Source of the DNA: Cellulomonas sp.
GTDB taxonomy: Bacteria > Actinomycetota > Actinomycetes > Actinomycetales > Cellulomonadaceae
Assembly (NCBI RefSeq): GCF_017744555.1
Contig: NZ_JAGIBD010000002.1
Location: 155,781-219,780 of the forward strand
Length of the DNA: 64,000 bases
Direction of reading: 5' to 3'
In this document: one piece after another, positions 1-8,028 of the stretch
Numbering within the stretch: the first letter of the stretch is position 1
Layout of the letters: each line of letters opens with the position of its first letter
The notes under the pieces: model-generated
Databases searched by the model: none
Told to the model about the DNA's origin: nothing
Seen by the model: only the letters and a program-made list of their open reading frames with translations
Made by a program: the position numbers and the translations under genes

Positions 1-230
1 TGACGCACCTCCCCCGCACGCAGCTGGCGCGACGCGCCACGGGTCAGGCTCGACATACCCGAGACGATGGCCGCGAGCTGGTCGCCGCTGGTGCGGTCGA
101 GCTGCTCCGACATCGCCATGAGAAGACCGTCGGCCGACACCACGAGCGTGTGGCGAGTGCCGGGCACGGTCCGGACGAAGTTGTCCAGGAGCCAGCCGAA
201 GTTGGCTGCCTCGGTGCTGAGCGCGGTCAC
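1..230 (-). CDS. Roadblock/LC7-domain protein (partial, runs off the left edge)
   Basis: The minus strand opens with GTG at 230 behind a strong AGGAGG Shine-Dalgarno sequence, and 76 residues are visible before the edge. The segments NFGWLLDNFVRTVPG and VVSADGLLMA are typical of the start of bacterial Roadblock/LC7 proteins, which partner small Ras-like GTPases. The gene follows a NIT-domain kinase, the same order as cvnA then cvnB in the conservons of Streptomyces. A DUF742 protein (cvnC) and a GTPase (cvnD) would therefore be expected beyond the edge. The family call rests on sequence plus context; the GTPase partner is inference. The start is well supported, because the GTG overlaps the stop of a short upstream frame in the pattern GTGA. 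Confidence 0.85.
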   Translation of the reverse strand, partial: MTALSTEAANFGWLLDNFVRTVPGTRHTLVVSADGLLMAMSEQLDRTSGDQLAAIVSGMSSLTRGASRQLRAGEVR

Positions 231-316
231 ACTTCCTCCTTGCTGGTGCAGTCGACGACTGCGGGGTTGCGCGTCACCGAGGCGGCGACGACGTGGGTGG
301 GTGCGGTCGGAGTCAT
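227..316 (-). CDS. Possible 29-codon coupled ORF between the NIT kinase and the Roadblock gene
   Basis: An ATG at 316 overlaps the kinase stop (ATGA), runs 29 codons, and stops at 227-229 overlapping the Roadblock GTG (GTGA). It thus fills the whole gap between the two genes without leaving untranslated sequence. The predicted peptide is short, has one cysteine and no recognisable motif, and its last codons contain the Shine-Dalgarno sequence of the next gene. It may be a real small protein, a coupling device that keeps ribosomes moving into the Roadblock gene, or chance. No clear Shine-Dalgarno sequence of its own was seen, so initiation would depend on re-initiation after the kinase stop. 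Confidence 0.35.
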   Translation of the reverse strand: MTPTAPTHVVAASVTRNPAVVDCTSKEEV

Positions 317-3300
317 CAGGCAGGGCCGTTCTGCTGGGTGGAGGCGTCACCGGAGGCGCGGCGGCCGCGGGACGTCCCGGACTGGAAGCTCGACAGACGC
401 GAGCGGAGCTCGTCCGCGTCACGCTGCACGGGCTTGCCCTCGTCGGCCTGCGCGGGCGTCGTCGGGACGGCCGACGGCACACGCCGGGTGAGCTGCTCGC
501 CCGAGCCACCGACCGCGCTCGGCCGGTAGGCCGAGAGCTGGCTCAGCTCCGACAGCGCCTGCTCCTGGATGTCGGAACGCAGTGCGAGCATGGCCGCGAC
601 CTCGTCGTCCAGGGTCCCGATCCGCGGTGCGACGGACGGCGGGACGTTCGGGTGGGGCACCGTCGACACGGGAGCACCGGCGGCCGGCGGGCGCGCGGCC
701 CACTCCGGCGGCGACCACGAGCCGGCGGACCGCTGCTCCAGAGGGGCGGGGGCGGCGGGAACCGGGGCCGGCGTGCTCGCGACCGGCGCGGCGGGCGCCG
801 ACCACGACGGAGCCGACCAGCTCGGCGCCGACTGCTCGGCGACCGGGGCGGGCTGCTCCGCCGACCACGCGGACGTGCGGGGCGGGGACACCGGCTCTGC
901 AGCGGCCTGCGCGACGGACGGCGTGCCCGCCGAGGCGGTGTCGTCACCCTTGCGCTTGCCGAACAGGCCGCCCCAGCGACGCTTCGGGCGGGACTCGTCG
1001 TCACCCTGGACCAGCTCCGAGAACGCCTGCTCGGGAGCCGGCGCGGCGGCCCACGGCTGCTGCACCGGAGCCGGAGCTGCCGGGACGACGGGCGCGGGAG
1101 CCGGAGCCTGGGCGAACGGCGCCGGAGCAGGAGCCGTTGCCGGAGCGAACGGTGCCGGTGCGGGCGCCTGGGCGAACGGAGCGGGAGCCTGCGCGTACGG
1201 CGCCGGGGGCGGCGCGAACGGCGCGGGAGCGGGCGCGAACGGGGCCGGGGCCTGGGCGAACCCGGCCGGCGCGTACGGCTCCGGTGCGGGCGCGTACTGC
1301 TCCGGGGCCTGCGCGTACGGCGCCGGGGCGTACGGCGCCTCGACGGGCGCGTGCTCCTCGACGACCTCGGCGACGGGCTGCGGGTCGGGCTCGAGCGTCG
1401 GCCACGCCTCGGCGACCGGCGCGTCCCAGGTCTCGGGCTCGAGCTCGGGGATCACCGGCGCGATGGTCGCGGTCTCGTCCGTACGGGCGTTGGTCGCCTC
1501 GACGGCCTCGTCCGCGGGCGCCTGCCACGTCGGCGGCTGCCACGCGGGTGCCTCCCACGCGGGTGTCGGCCACGCGTCCCCGGCCGGCTCCTGGACGTCG
1601 GCCGTCGCTGCCGGGGCCTCCGGGACGATCGGCATGGCGCCGGTGTGCCAGGCGCGCGCCTCGTCGAGCGTCCGCTCGAACGGGGCCTGCGGTGCTGCGC
1701 TCTGCTGCGCCTGCGCGGCACGGGCGGCAGCGCCGGCCCAGCCCGAGTAGCCGCTGTACGACGTGAACGCGGCGGGCGCGTCGGCCACCGGGGCGTCGGC
1801 GGCGACCGAGCGGCGCGTCGGGAGCACCGGCGCCACCTCGGCGGCGGGCTCGACGACGGGCTCGGCGACCTGCTCGGCCGCAGCCTCGTGCAGCACGGTG
1901 TCGAACATCGGCGAGTCGTCGAGCGGCGACACGCGGGACGGCAGCTCGGCCACGGCGGGCTCGTCGACCGGCTCGGCGGCCTGCGGGGCCCACGGCTCGT
2001 CGGCGGGCTCGGCGGCGGCCTGCGGGGCCCAGGCGGGCTCCTCGGGCTGTGCCGGGGCGGCCCAGTCCTCGACCGGGGCCCACGGCTCGTCGGCGACAGC
2101 AGCGGCAGCCGTGGCCACCTCGTGCTGCTCGGGCGCGGTCGGGGTCCACGCGGGCTCGTCGACCTCGGCGGCGGGCGTCGGAGCCCACGGCTCGGTCGTC
2201 TCGGCGGCCTGCGGGGCCCACGCCTCGGCCACCTCGGCGGCGGGCGTCGGGGCCCATGCCTCGTCCACGTCGGCCGCGGGCGTCGGAGCCCACGGCTCGG
2301 TCGTCTCGGCGGCCTGCGCCGGAGCCCACGCGTCGGCGTCGGCCTCGGTCTCGGCCGGCGCCTGCTCGGCGACCGCGGGGGTCTCCTCGACGACGTCCGT
2401 CGGCTGCTCGGGCTGCCAGGCCGGCTCGTCGTCCTCCACGAGGGACGGCACGACGATCGGCTCCGGGGTCGCCGCGTGAGCGCCCAGGCTCATCCACGGC
2501 GCACGCACGGCGTCGGGGGCGGAGGCCGGACGGTCGTCCTCGGGCGCCAGGCCCGGGATGGGCGTGCCGGCGGCGGGGGTGCCGGGGACCAGGTCACCGC
2601 GACCGCGGAAGCCCGAGAACAGGCCGGCACGTGCGGCCGGCGCCGGAGCGCTGGCGGCCGGGGTCTCCTCGGCGGGGGTCGCCCACGCGGCCGTCGCGGC
2701 ACGGGTGCGGCTCGGCAGGCCACCGGCGCTCTTGAGCGGCTCGGCCGCGATCGTCGGAGGCTTCCACTCGGTGGACTCGGTCGTGAGGTCCGCCGAGATG
2801 TTCCCGGACGGGGCCTCGGGCAGGACGATCTTGTCGAGGTCGAACGTCTTGCTCGGGCGCGCGGGGAGCTCGCTGCGGCCCAGCACCGGGGCGACGCCCG
2901 GGATGCCGTCGGCGTTCGTGTCGGTCTCGCCGGCGTCGTCACCGCGGCGGCGACGCGGCAGACCGAGCGCGGTCGAGCCGTCGGTCAGCGCGGCGAGGTT
3001 GACCTCCTCGACGACAGGCGGCGTGAACGCGTCGGCGGCGATGCTGGGAGCCGACGACGCGGCCGGCATCGGGGTGCCGTACAGCGACTGCTCGTTGGCG
3101 GCGAACAGCGACGCGGGGAACCGGACGATCGTCTCGGTGCCGGTGCCGCGCGGGCTCTTGCCGAGGTACACGTCGGCGCCGAGGCGCTGGGCCAGCCGGC
3201 CGACCACGAAGAGGCCGAGGCGCTGGGCGCCGAGCGCGTCGCTCGCACCCGTCGACTTGATCCGCGCGTTCGCGGTCTCGAGCTCCTGGTCGCTCATGCC

Positions 3301-4953
3301 GAGGCCCTGGTCGAGCACGCGGACCACGACGAACTGGCCGACGACACCGGTGGTGACGATGACAGGCGTCTCGGGCTCGGAGAAGACCGTGGCGTTCTCG
3401 AGGAGCTCGGCGAGCATGTGGGCGGCGCCGAGGGCGTTGAAGCCGAGCATGGCCGGGTCGACCTGCAGGTCGAGCTCGACGCGGTCGTACTGCTCGATCT
3501 CGGACGAGGCGGTACGGATGACGTCCGACAGCGGCATCGCGTCGCGCAGACGACGACCCGAGTCGATGCCGGCGAGCACGAGGAGCGACTCGGCGTTCCG
3601 GCGCATCCGGGTGGCGAGGTGGTCGAGGCGGAACAGGTTCGCCAGGGTCGACGGGTCCTCCTCCGCACGCTCGAGCGAGTCGATGAACGACAGCTGGCGG
3701 TTGAGGAGCACCTGGTCGCGGCGGGCGACGTTGACGAACATCTCCGCGATCGACCCACGCAGGGCGGCCTGCTCCTGGGCGACCTGGACGGTCGTGGCGT
3801 TCACGGAGTTGAAGGCCTGGGCGAGCTCGCCGACCTCGTCACGGGTGGTGACGGGGATGGGCTCGAGCGTGATCTCCGGACCCTCACCGGGGACGGCCAC
3901 CTGCTCGACGAGCTTCGGCAGCTGCTCGCGGACGTTCGCGGCGGCAGCGGTGAGGCGGCGGAGCGGCGTGACGATCCCGCGGGCGATGACGACGGCGAAG
4001 AACAGCGACGCGACACCGGCGGCGATGGCCAGGCCGATCGTCAGGAACGCGCGGTTCTGGGCGTCGTCGGCGGCCTTCGTGGCGATGCCGTGGGCCGTCT
4101 CGAGGATCTTGTCGTTGACCGAGGACAGCGACAGGAGCTGGTCCTGGATGTCCTTGGCGTACGCCTGCATGTCGACGGACTGGAAGGCGTTCGCGTTGCC
4201 CTGCGACAGGTCCGACCGGATGTTCGTGAAGTTGTACGACGGGTCGTCCGGGTTGAGCTCGAGGCCCGCGATCCCGAGGCCCTCGACGGCGTCGCGCGCG
4301 CGGTGGCGGGACAGCTCGTTGGCGGCGGTCTCGTTGGCGTAGGCCAGCGCGGCGGTCTGCAGCGACACGCGGGTCTTGATGAGGGCGATGGCGTCGATGA
4401 GCTCGCTGACGAGGCCGTCGCTCGTGGTGGCGACCTCGCGGTAGGCGGTCACGTACCGGGCCAGGTCACGGTTGGGCAGCGCGTTGGCGACCGACTCCAT
4501 CAGGGCGATCTGGCCCGTGATGATCGTGTTGTAGTACCGCGCGATCTCCTCGCGGTGACCGTTGATGTCCACGAGGTGACGCGCCGACGGCAGCATCTCG
4601 TTGTGCGCGAACTGGACGTCCTTGAACTGCGAGACGACGTTCGCCGGGAACGCGTCGAGGTCGAGGGCCCGGGTCAGCGGGAAGACGTCGCGCAGCGCGT
4701 CGTCCGAGGCGATGCGTGCGGCGTTGATCTGCTCCGGCGTGCCGCCGTTGAGGGAGAGCATGCGCTCGGCCTCGATGGCGCCCGACAGCGGGGCGTACGC
4801 CTGCAGTGCGGCCATGACGCCCTCGGCGGCACGGACCTGCTTGGCCTCGCGCAGCGCGTCGACCGAGATGTAGGCACCGGCGCCGAACAGGACGAGCATG
4901 GGCACGGCGAGGACAGCCATCACCTTGGCGCGGATGCCAAGCCGTCGCAGCAT
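316..4953 (-). CDS. NIT-domain sensor histidine kinase with about 900-residue Ala/Pro/Glu-rich tail (CvnA-like)
   Basis: Membrane signalling kinase of 1545 residues. One helix at about 11-33 is followed by an extracytoplasmic nitrate/nitrite-sensing-type (NIT) region to about 300, a second helix at about 305-327, a HAMP linker, an H-box histidine near 445 (FRLDHLATRMRRN), an N-box (ELLENATVF), G boxes (DQGLGM, GLFVVGRLA) and the end of the ATPase domain near 615. The rest is low complexity, with repeated acidic/Trp units such as EPWAPTPAAEVDE and long APAPFAPAP runs. ATG at 4953 was chosen over GTG at 4971 because AAAGGA lies six bases before it and nothing suitable precedes the GTG. The order kinase then Roadblock matches actinobacterial conservons. 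The ligand is unknown, and NIT domains need not sense nitrate. The tail is far longer than in typical family members. Confidence 0.88.
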   Translation of the reverse strand: MLRRLGIRAKVMAVLAVPMLVLFGAGAYISVDALREAKQVRAAEGVMAALQAYAPLSGAIEAERMLSLNGGTPEQINAARIASDDALRDVFPLTRALDLDAFPANVVSQFKDVQFAHNEMLPSARHLVDINGHREEIARYYNTIITGQIALMESVANALPNRDLARYVTAYREVATTSDGLVSELIDAIALIKTRVSLQTAALAYANETAANELSRHRARDAVEGLGIAGLELNPDDPSYNFTNIRSDLSQGNANAFQSVDMQAYAKDIQDQLLSLSSVNDKILETAHGIATKAADDAQNRAFLTIGLAIAAGVASLFFAVVIARGIVTPLRRLTAAAANVREQLPKLVEQVAVPGEGPEITLEPIPVTTRDEVGELAQAFNSVNATTVQVAQEQAALRGSIAEMFVNVARRDQVLLNRQLSFIDSLERAEEDPSTLANLFRLDHLATRMRRNAESLLVLAGIDSGRRLRDAMPLSDVIRTASSEIEQYDRVELDLQVDPAMLGFNALGAAHMLAELLENATVFSEPETPVIVTTGVVGQFVVVRVLDQGLGMSDQELETANARIKSTGASDALGAQRLGLFVVGRLAQRLGADVYLGKSPRGTGTETIVRFPASLFAANEQSLYGTPMPAASSAPSIAADAFTPPVVEEVNLAALTDGSTALGLPRRRRGDDAGETDTNADGIPGVAPVLGRSELPARPSKTFDLDKIVLPEAPSGNISADLTTESTEWKPPTIAAEPLKSAGGLPSRTRAATAAWATPAEETPAASAPAPAARAGLFSGFRGRGDLVPGTPAAGTPIPGLAPEDDRPASAPDAVRAPWMSLGAHAATPEPIVVPSLVEDDEPAWQPEQPTDVVEETPAVAEQAPAETEADADAWAPAQAAETTEPWAPTPAADVDEAWAPTPAAEVAEAWAPQAAETTEPWAPTPAAEVDEPAWTPTAPEQHEVATAAAAVADEPWAPVEDWAAPAQPEEPAWAPQAAAEPADEPWAPQAAEPVDEPAVAELPSRVSPLDDSPMFDTVLHEAAAEQVAEPVVEPAAEVAPVLPTRRSVAADAPVADAPAAFTSYSGYSGWAGAAARAAQAQQSAAPQAPFERTLDEARAWHTGAMPIVPEAPAATADVQEPAGDAWPTPAWEAPAWQPPTWQAPADEAVEATNARTDETATIAPVIPELEPETWDAPVAEAWPTLEPDPQPVAEVVEEHAPVEAPYAPAPYAQAPEQYAPAPEPYAPAGFAQAPAPFAPAPAPFAPPPAPYAQAPAPFAQAPAPAPFAPATAPAPAPFAQAPAPAPVVPAAPAPVQQPWAAAPAPEQAFSELVQGDDESRPKRRWGGLFGKRKGDDTASAGTPSVAQAAAEPVSPPRTSAWSAEQPAPVAEQSAPSWSAPSWSAPAAPVASTPAPVPAAPAPLEQRSAGSWSPPEWAARPPAAGAPVSTVPHPNVPPSVAPRIGTLDDEVAAMLALRSDIQEQALSELSQLSAYRPSAVGGSGEQLTRRVPSAVPTTPAQADEGKPVQRDADELRSRLSSFQSGTSRGRRASGDASTQQNGPA

Positions 4954-5153
4954 GTCGATCCTTTCGTTCACCCGACTCGGGCGTCACCATCGGGGCCGTG
5001 CCGAACTGTCGTGCCGTCGCCATATGACGACTTCCGTTCGCCTCATCGGCTCCTGGACAGCGGACCATTAGCCCGCGGCAGAGTTTGCCACGGACCTCAC
5101 CCGCTGGGATACGGGCAGGCCGCACCAGTCGCGGCTACGCTCGACCATCCGGC

Positions 5154-5159
5154 TAGTGT
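5154..5159 (+). promoter_or_regulatory. -10 box TAGTGT of a leaderless promoter
   Basis: TAGTGT lies seven bases before the GTG at 5167, placing transcription start at or next to the start codon. No Shine-Dalgarno sequence precedes that codon and no clear -35 box was seen. Confidence 0.5.
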
Positions 5160-5166
5160 GCCGGTT

Positions 5167-6150
5167 GTGCGCGCCGTCGTGGTCCAGAGTCCGGGCGATC
5201 CGGACGTCCTGAGCGTGGCGGACGTCCCCGAGCCCGATCTCGGGGCGACCGAGCTGCTCGTCGACGTGGCCGGCGCGGGCGTCAACCGCGCCGACCTGCT
5301 GCAGCGCGCGGGTCACTACGACGCGCCGGAGGGATCACCCGTCTGGCCCGGTCTCGAGGTCGCCGGCACGGTCGCCGCGGTGGGTGCGGACGTCCCGGCC
5401 GCCGCCGGCTGGCAGGTCGGTGACCGCGTCGCGGCGCTGCTCGCGGGCGGCGGGTACGCCGAGCGGGTCGCCGTCCCGGCGGGTCTCGTGCTGCGCGTGC
5501 CCGACGCGTTGCCTCTGGTGGATGCGGCCGCCCTGCCCGAGGCGCTCGCGACGGTGTGGTCGAACCTGCGGGCCGCCCGGCTGGAGCCTGGTCAGACGTT
5601 GCTGGTGCAGGGCGGGTCCGGCGGCGTCGGCACGGCGGCCGTGCAGCTCGCGGCCGCGCTCGGCGCGCGGGTGCTCGCGACCGCGGGTGGCCCCGAGCGC
5701 GCCGCCCGAGTGCGTGAGCTCGGCGCGGACGTCGTCGTCGACCACCGCGCCGGGGACGTCGTCGCGCAGGTGCGTGCCGCGACGGACGGTCGCGGGGTCG
5801 ACGTGATCCTCGACGTGCTGGGCGCCGGCGGGCTCGCGGACAACCTCGCGATGCTCGCGGACGGCGGGCGGCTCGTCGTGATCGGGATGCAGCGCGGCCG
5901 GCGCGGCGAGCTCGACCTCGGCACGCTCCTGTCCAAGCGGGCCAGCATCGTCGGCACGATGCTGCGCAGCCGCCCGCTCGACCAGAAGGTCGCGATCATG
6001 GACGGCGTGCGCCGGCACGTCTGGCCGCTCGTGGCCTCCGGCGAGGTGCGGCCCGTGGTGCACGCGCGGCTGCCGTTCGACCGGGCCGCCGACGCGCACC
6101 GGCTGCTCGAGTCCGGCGAGGCGTTCGGGAAGGTCGTGCTCGTCCCCTGA
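5167..6150 (+). CDS. NAD(P)H:quinone oxidoreductase, PIG3/zeta-crystallin type
   Basis: Medium-chain dehydrogenase/reductase of 327 residues, the normal length for this zinc-free branch. The N-terminal substrate fold carries NRADLLQRAGHYDAPEG, typical of PIG3-type quinone reductases, and the nucleotide-binding fold carries QGGSGGVGTAAVQLA. The cysteine ligands of zinc alcohol dehydrogenases are absent. It is expected to reduce quinones or reactive carbonyls with NADPH in the cytoplasm. GTG at 5167 was chosen because the protein start VRAVVVQSPG matches the family and a leaderless -10 box sits seven bases upstream. The gene stands alone: it diverges from the sensor kinase and converges on the epimerase gene. 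The substrate is not readable from sequence. Confidence 0.88.
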   Translation: MRAVVVQSPGDPDVLSVADVPEPDLGATELLVDVAGAGVNRADLLQRAGHYDAPEGSPVWPGLEVAGTVAAVGADVPAAAGWQVGDRVAALLAGGGYAERVAVPAGLVLRVPDALPLVDAAALPEALATVWSNLRAARLEPGQTLLVQGGSGGVGTAAVQLAAALGARVLATAGGPERAARVRELGADVVVDHRAGDVVAQVRAATDGRGVDVILDVLGAGGLADNLAMLADGGRLVVIGMQRGRRGELDLGTLLSKRASIVGTMLRSRPLDQKVAIMDGVRRHVWPLVASGEVRPVVHARLPFDRAADAHRLLESGEAFGKVVLVP

Positions 6151-6166
6151 CTCGACCTCAGTCGAG
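6151..6166. terminator. Small hairpin between convergent genes
   Basis: CTCGAC-CTCA-GTCGAG forms a six-base-pair stem directly after the quinone reductase stop, overlapping the stop of the converging gene. It has no U-tract, so its role as a shared terminator is only plausible. Confidence 0.35.
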
Positions 6167-7390
6167 CAGACCCACCGCGAGCGCCGGCACGATGACCGGC
6201 GTCAGCGGCAGCCGCGGGATCAGCGTGGCCTGCACCGCGTGGTAGAGGTCGGCCTTGCCGGCCCACACCGTGCGGGACACCGTGTTGTCGGTGCCGAGCT
6301 CGTGCCACCACGAGCCGCCCTCGCGATCCAGGACGTACGAGCCGATGTACTCCCACCACTGCGCGTACCGCTCGTCGAACCGCGGCTCGCCCGTCGCTGC
6401 GTGCAGCGCGGCGGCGGCGGCGACGGCCTCCGCGGCGACCCAGTGCATGCGCTCGCGCACGACGGGCTCGCCGGACCAGTTCACCGTGTAGACGAACCCG
6501 TCCGCGCCGTCGACCGCCCAGCCCTCGCGGACGCCTGCGTCGAACAGCGCGACGGCGTCCTCGAGCATCCACGCGGGTGCGACGTCGCCGTGCGCGGTGA
6601 CCGCGGCGCGCGCGTGCAGCGTCAGACGGGCCCACTCGAACCAGTGCCCGATGGTCGCGCCGTAGGGACGGAAGGGGTGCGCCGGCTCGTCGACGTTGTA
6701 CTCGAGGTCCGGTGTCCACCGCTCGTCGAAGTGCTCGGGGATCCGCCAGTCGTTGCCGCGGGCGAGCCCGTGGACCACGCGCTCGACGATGCGCAGCGCC
6801 CGGTCGAGCCACACGCGGTCGCCCGTGACGTCCGCGGCCGCGAGGTACGCCTCGACGGTGTGCATGTTGGCGTTGACGCCGCGATAGGTGTCGAGCGTGC
6901 CGAACGACCGGTCCCACTGCTCGACGGCCATGCCGGCCTCGTCGTCCCAGAACCGCTGCTCCTGCACGGCGAGCGCCTCGTCGAGCAGCGCGCGCGCCCC
7001 CGCGCGGCCCGCGGCGGTCGCGCTCGACGCCGCGAGCACGACGAACGCGTGCGGGTAGGCGGCCTTGTCCGTGTCGCGCGGGGTGCCGTCGCGCTCGACC
7101 TCCGCGAACCAGCCGCCGTGCTCGTCGTCGTGGAACACGCCCGTGATCGCGGCGAGCCCGTGGTCGACCAGCGCGGCGGAGCCCGGGCGGCCCAGCAGGT
7201 GGCCGATCGCGTAGACGTGCGTCATGCGGCACGCGATCCACAGCTCGAGCGGCCCGTCGGTGGGCCGTCCGGCGTCGTCCTGGCGGGCGAAGCCGCCGGT
7301 GGGCAACGCGGACGCCCGGCCGAAGTCGAGCAGGCGGTCCGTCTCGGCCTCGAGCCAGCGCGCGTGGGCAGGTGTGGTCAGCCAGGCCAT
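6158..7390 (-). CDS. AGE-family sugar epimerase/isomerase
   Basis: Cytoplasmic protein of 410 residues belonging to the N-acylglucosamine 2-epimerase superfamily, an (alpha/alpha)6 barrel. Histidines conserved around the active site of this family are visible in AYPHAFVVL, NANMHTVEAY, PEHFDERW and TIGHWFEWARL. Members interconvert aldoses and ketoses (mannose/fructose, sulfoquinovose/sulfofructose, cellobiose) or epimerise N-acyl sugars. The length and histidine pattern fit mannose-isomerase/YihS-like members, but the substrate cannot be fixed. The ATG at 7390 is preceded six bases upstream by TAGGGT, a leaderless -10 box. The gene is divergent from bpa with only 76 bases between starts and has no sugar-pathway neighbours. 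Confidence 0.85.
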   Translation of the reverse strand: MAWLTTPAHARWLEAETDRLLDFGRASALPTGGFARQDDAGRPTDGPLELWIACRMTHVYAIGHLLGRPGSAALVDHGLAAITGVFHDDEHGGWFAEVERDGTPRDTDKAAYPHAFVVLAASSATAAGRAGARALLDEALAVQEQRFWDDEAGMAVEQWDRSFGTLDTYRGVNANMHTVEAYLAAADVTGDRVWLDRALRIVERVVHGLARGNDWRIPEHFDERWTPDLEYNVDEPAHPFRPYGATIGHWFEWARLTLHARAAVTAHGDVAPAWMLEDAVALFDAGVREGWAVDGADGFVYTVNWSGEPVVRERMHWVAAEAVAAAAALHAATGEPRFDERYAQWWEYIGSYVLDREGGSWWHELGTDNTVSRTVWAGKADLYHAVQATLIPRLPLTPVIVPALAVGLLD

Positions 7391-7396
7391 CCGCCC

Positions 7397-7402
7397 ACCC
7401 TA
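7397..7402 (-). promoter_or_regulatory. -10 box TAGGGT of a leaderless promoter
   Basis: Read on the minus strand, TAGGGT lies six bases before the ATG at 7390, and no Shine-Dalgarno sequence fits in between. Confidence 0.5.
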
Positions 7403-7454
7403 GCGACGCGCCACGAACCCGCGACGCACGGCTGCGGGGCCGGGTCGATCCAGG

Positions 7455-7460
7455 CAGAAT
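7455..7460 (+). promoter_or_regulatory. -10 box CAGAAT of a leaderless promoter
   Basis: CAGAAT lies six bases before the GTG at 7467 of bpa. It differs from TANNNT at its first base but keeps the A and T anchors. Confidence 0.4.
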
Positions 7461-7466
7461 GCCCGG

Positions 7467-8024
7467 GTGGACGACGCGCGGACGACGACGAACCAGGACG
7501 AGCCCGAGGTCGTGGTGGTCGACCCGCCGCGCGACGAGGACGGCGAGCGCCGCCCCGAGGACATCGGCGGCATGGTCGGCGAGCCCGCCAAGGTCATGCG
7601 GATCGGCACGATGATCAAGCAGCTGCTCGACGAGGTCCGCAGCGCGCCGCTCGACGACGCCGCGCGCGCCCGGCTCGCCGAGGTGCACGAGCGCTCGCTG
7701 CACGAGCTCGAGGACGGCCTGTCCCCCGAGCTGGTCGCCGAGCTGCACCGGATCACGCTGCCGTTCGTCGACGACGAGACGCCGCCGTCCGACGCCGAGC
7801 TGCGCATCGCGCAGGCGCAGCTCGTCGGTTGGCTCGAGGGGCTGTTCCACGGCATCCAGACGGCGCTCGTGGCGCAGCAGATGGCGACGCAGGCGCAGCT
7901 GTCGGGGATGCGCCGCCAGCTCCCGCCCGGGCACCGGCCGCCGGGCGCGGCACCGGGGATCGTCCTGCCGGGCGAGGGGCCCGCGGGGGACGCTGGCGAG
8001 CGTGGGACGGGGCAGTACCTCTAG
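7467..8024 (+). CDS. bpa: Bacterial proteasome activator Bpa (DUF2587)
   Basis: Protein of 185 residues matching the ATP-independent proteasome activator of actinobacteria, which forms a dodecameric ring on the 20S core and feeds it unfolded proteins. Recognisable segments are GGMVGEPAKVMRIGTMIKQL, HERSLHELEDGLSPEL and QAQLVGWLEGLFHGIQTAL. The final residues GQYL (182-185) are the activator docking tail that inserts between proteasome alpha subunits. The N-terminal 30 residues are acidic and probably disordered. GTG at 7467 is supported by a leaderless -10 box. An intact docking tail implies that this organism keeps a 20S proteasome, although no prcBA genes lie in the window. The gene converges closely on a transporter gene, with four bases between the two stops. 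Confidence 0.93.
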   Translation: MDDARTTTNQDEPEVVVVDPPRDEDGERRPEDIGGMVGEPAKVMRIGTMIKQLLDEVRSAPLDDAARARLAEVHERSLHELEDGLSPELVAELHRITLPFVDDETPPSDAELRIAQAQLVGWLEGLFHGIQTALVAQQMATQAQLSGMRRQLPPGHRPPGAAPGIVLPGEGPAGDAGERGTGQYL

Positions 8025-8028
8025 TCCC

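Noticed and set aside
1000..1340. Tandem Pro/Ala-coding repeats considered as a DNA repeat or CRISPR-like array
   Set aside because: The units are irregular, coding and in frame within the kinase tail, without uniform spacers.
67..5166. Open plus-strand frame running through the NIT kinase into the quinone reductase
   Set aside because: Only the part from 5167 matches a protein family. The rest is the complement of the kinase gene and reads as low-complexity Arg/Gly sequence.
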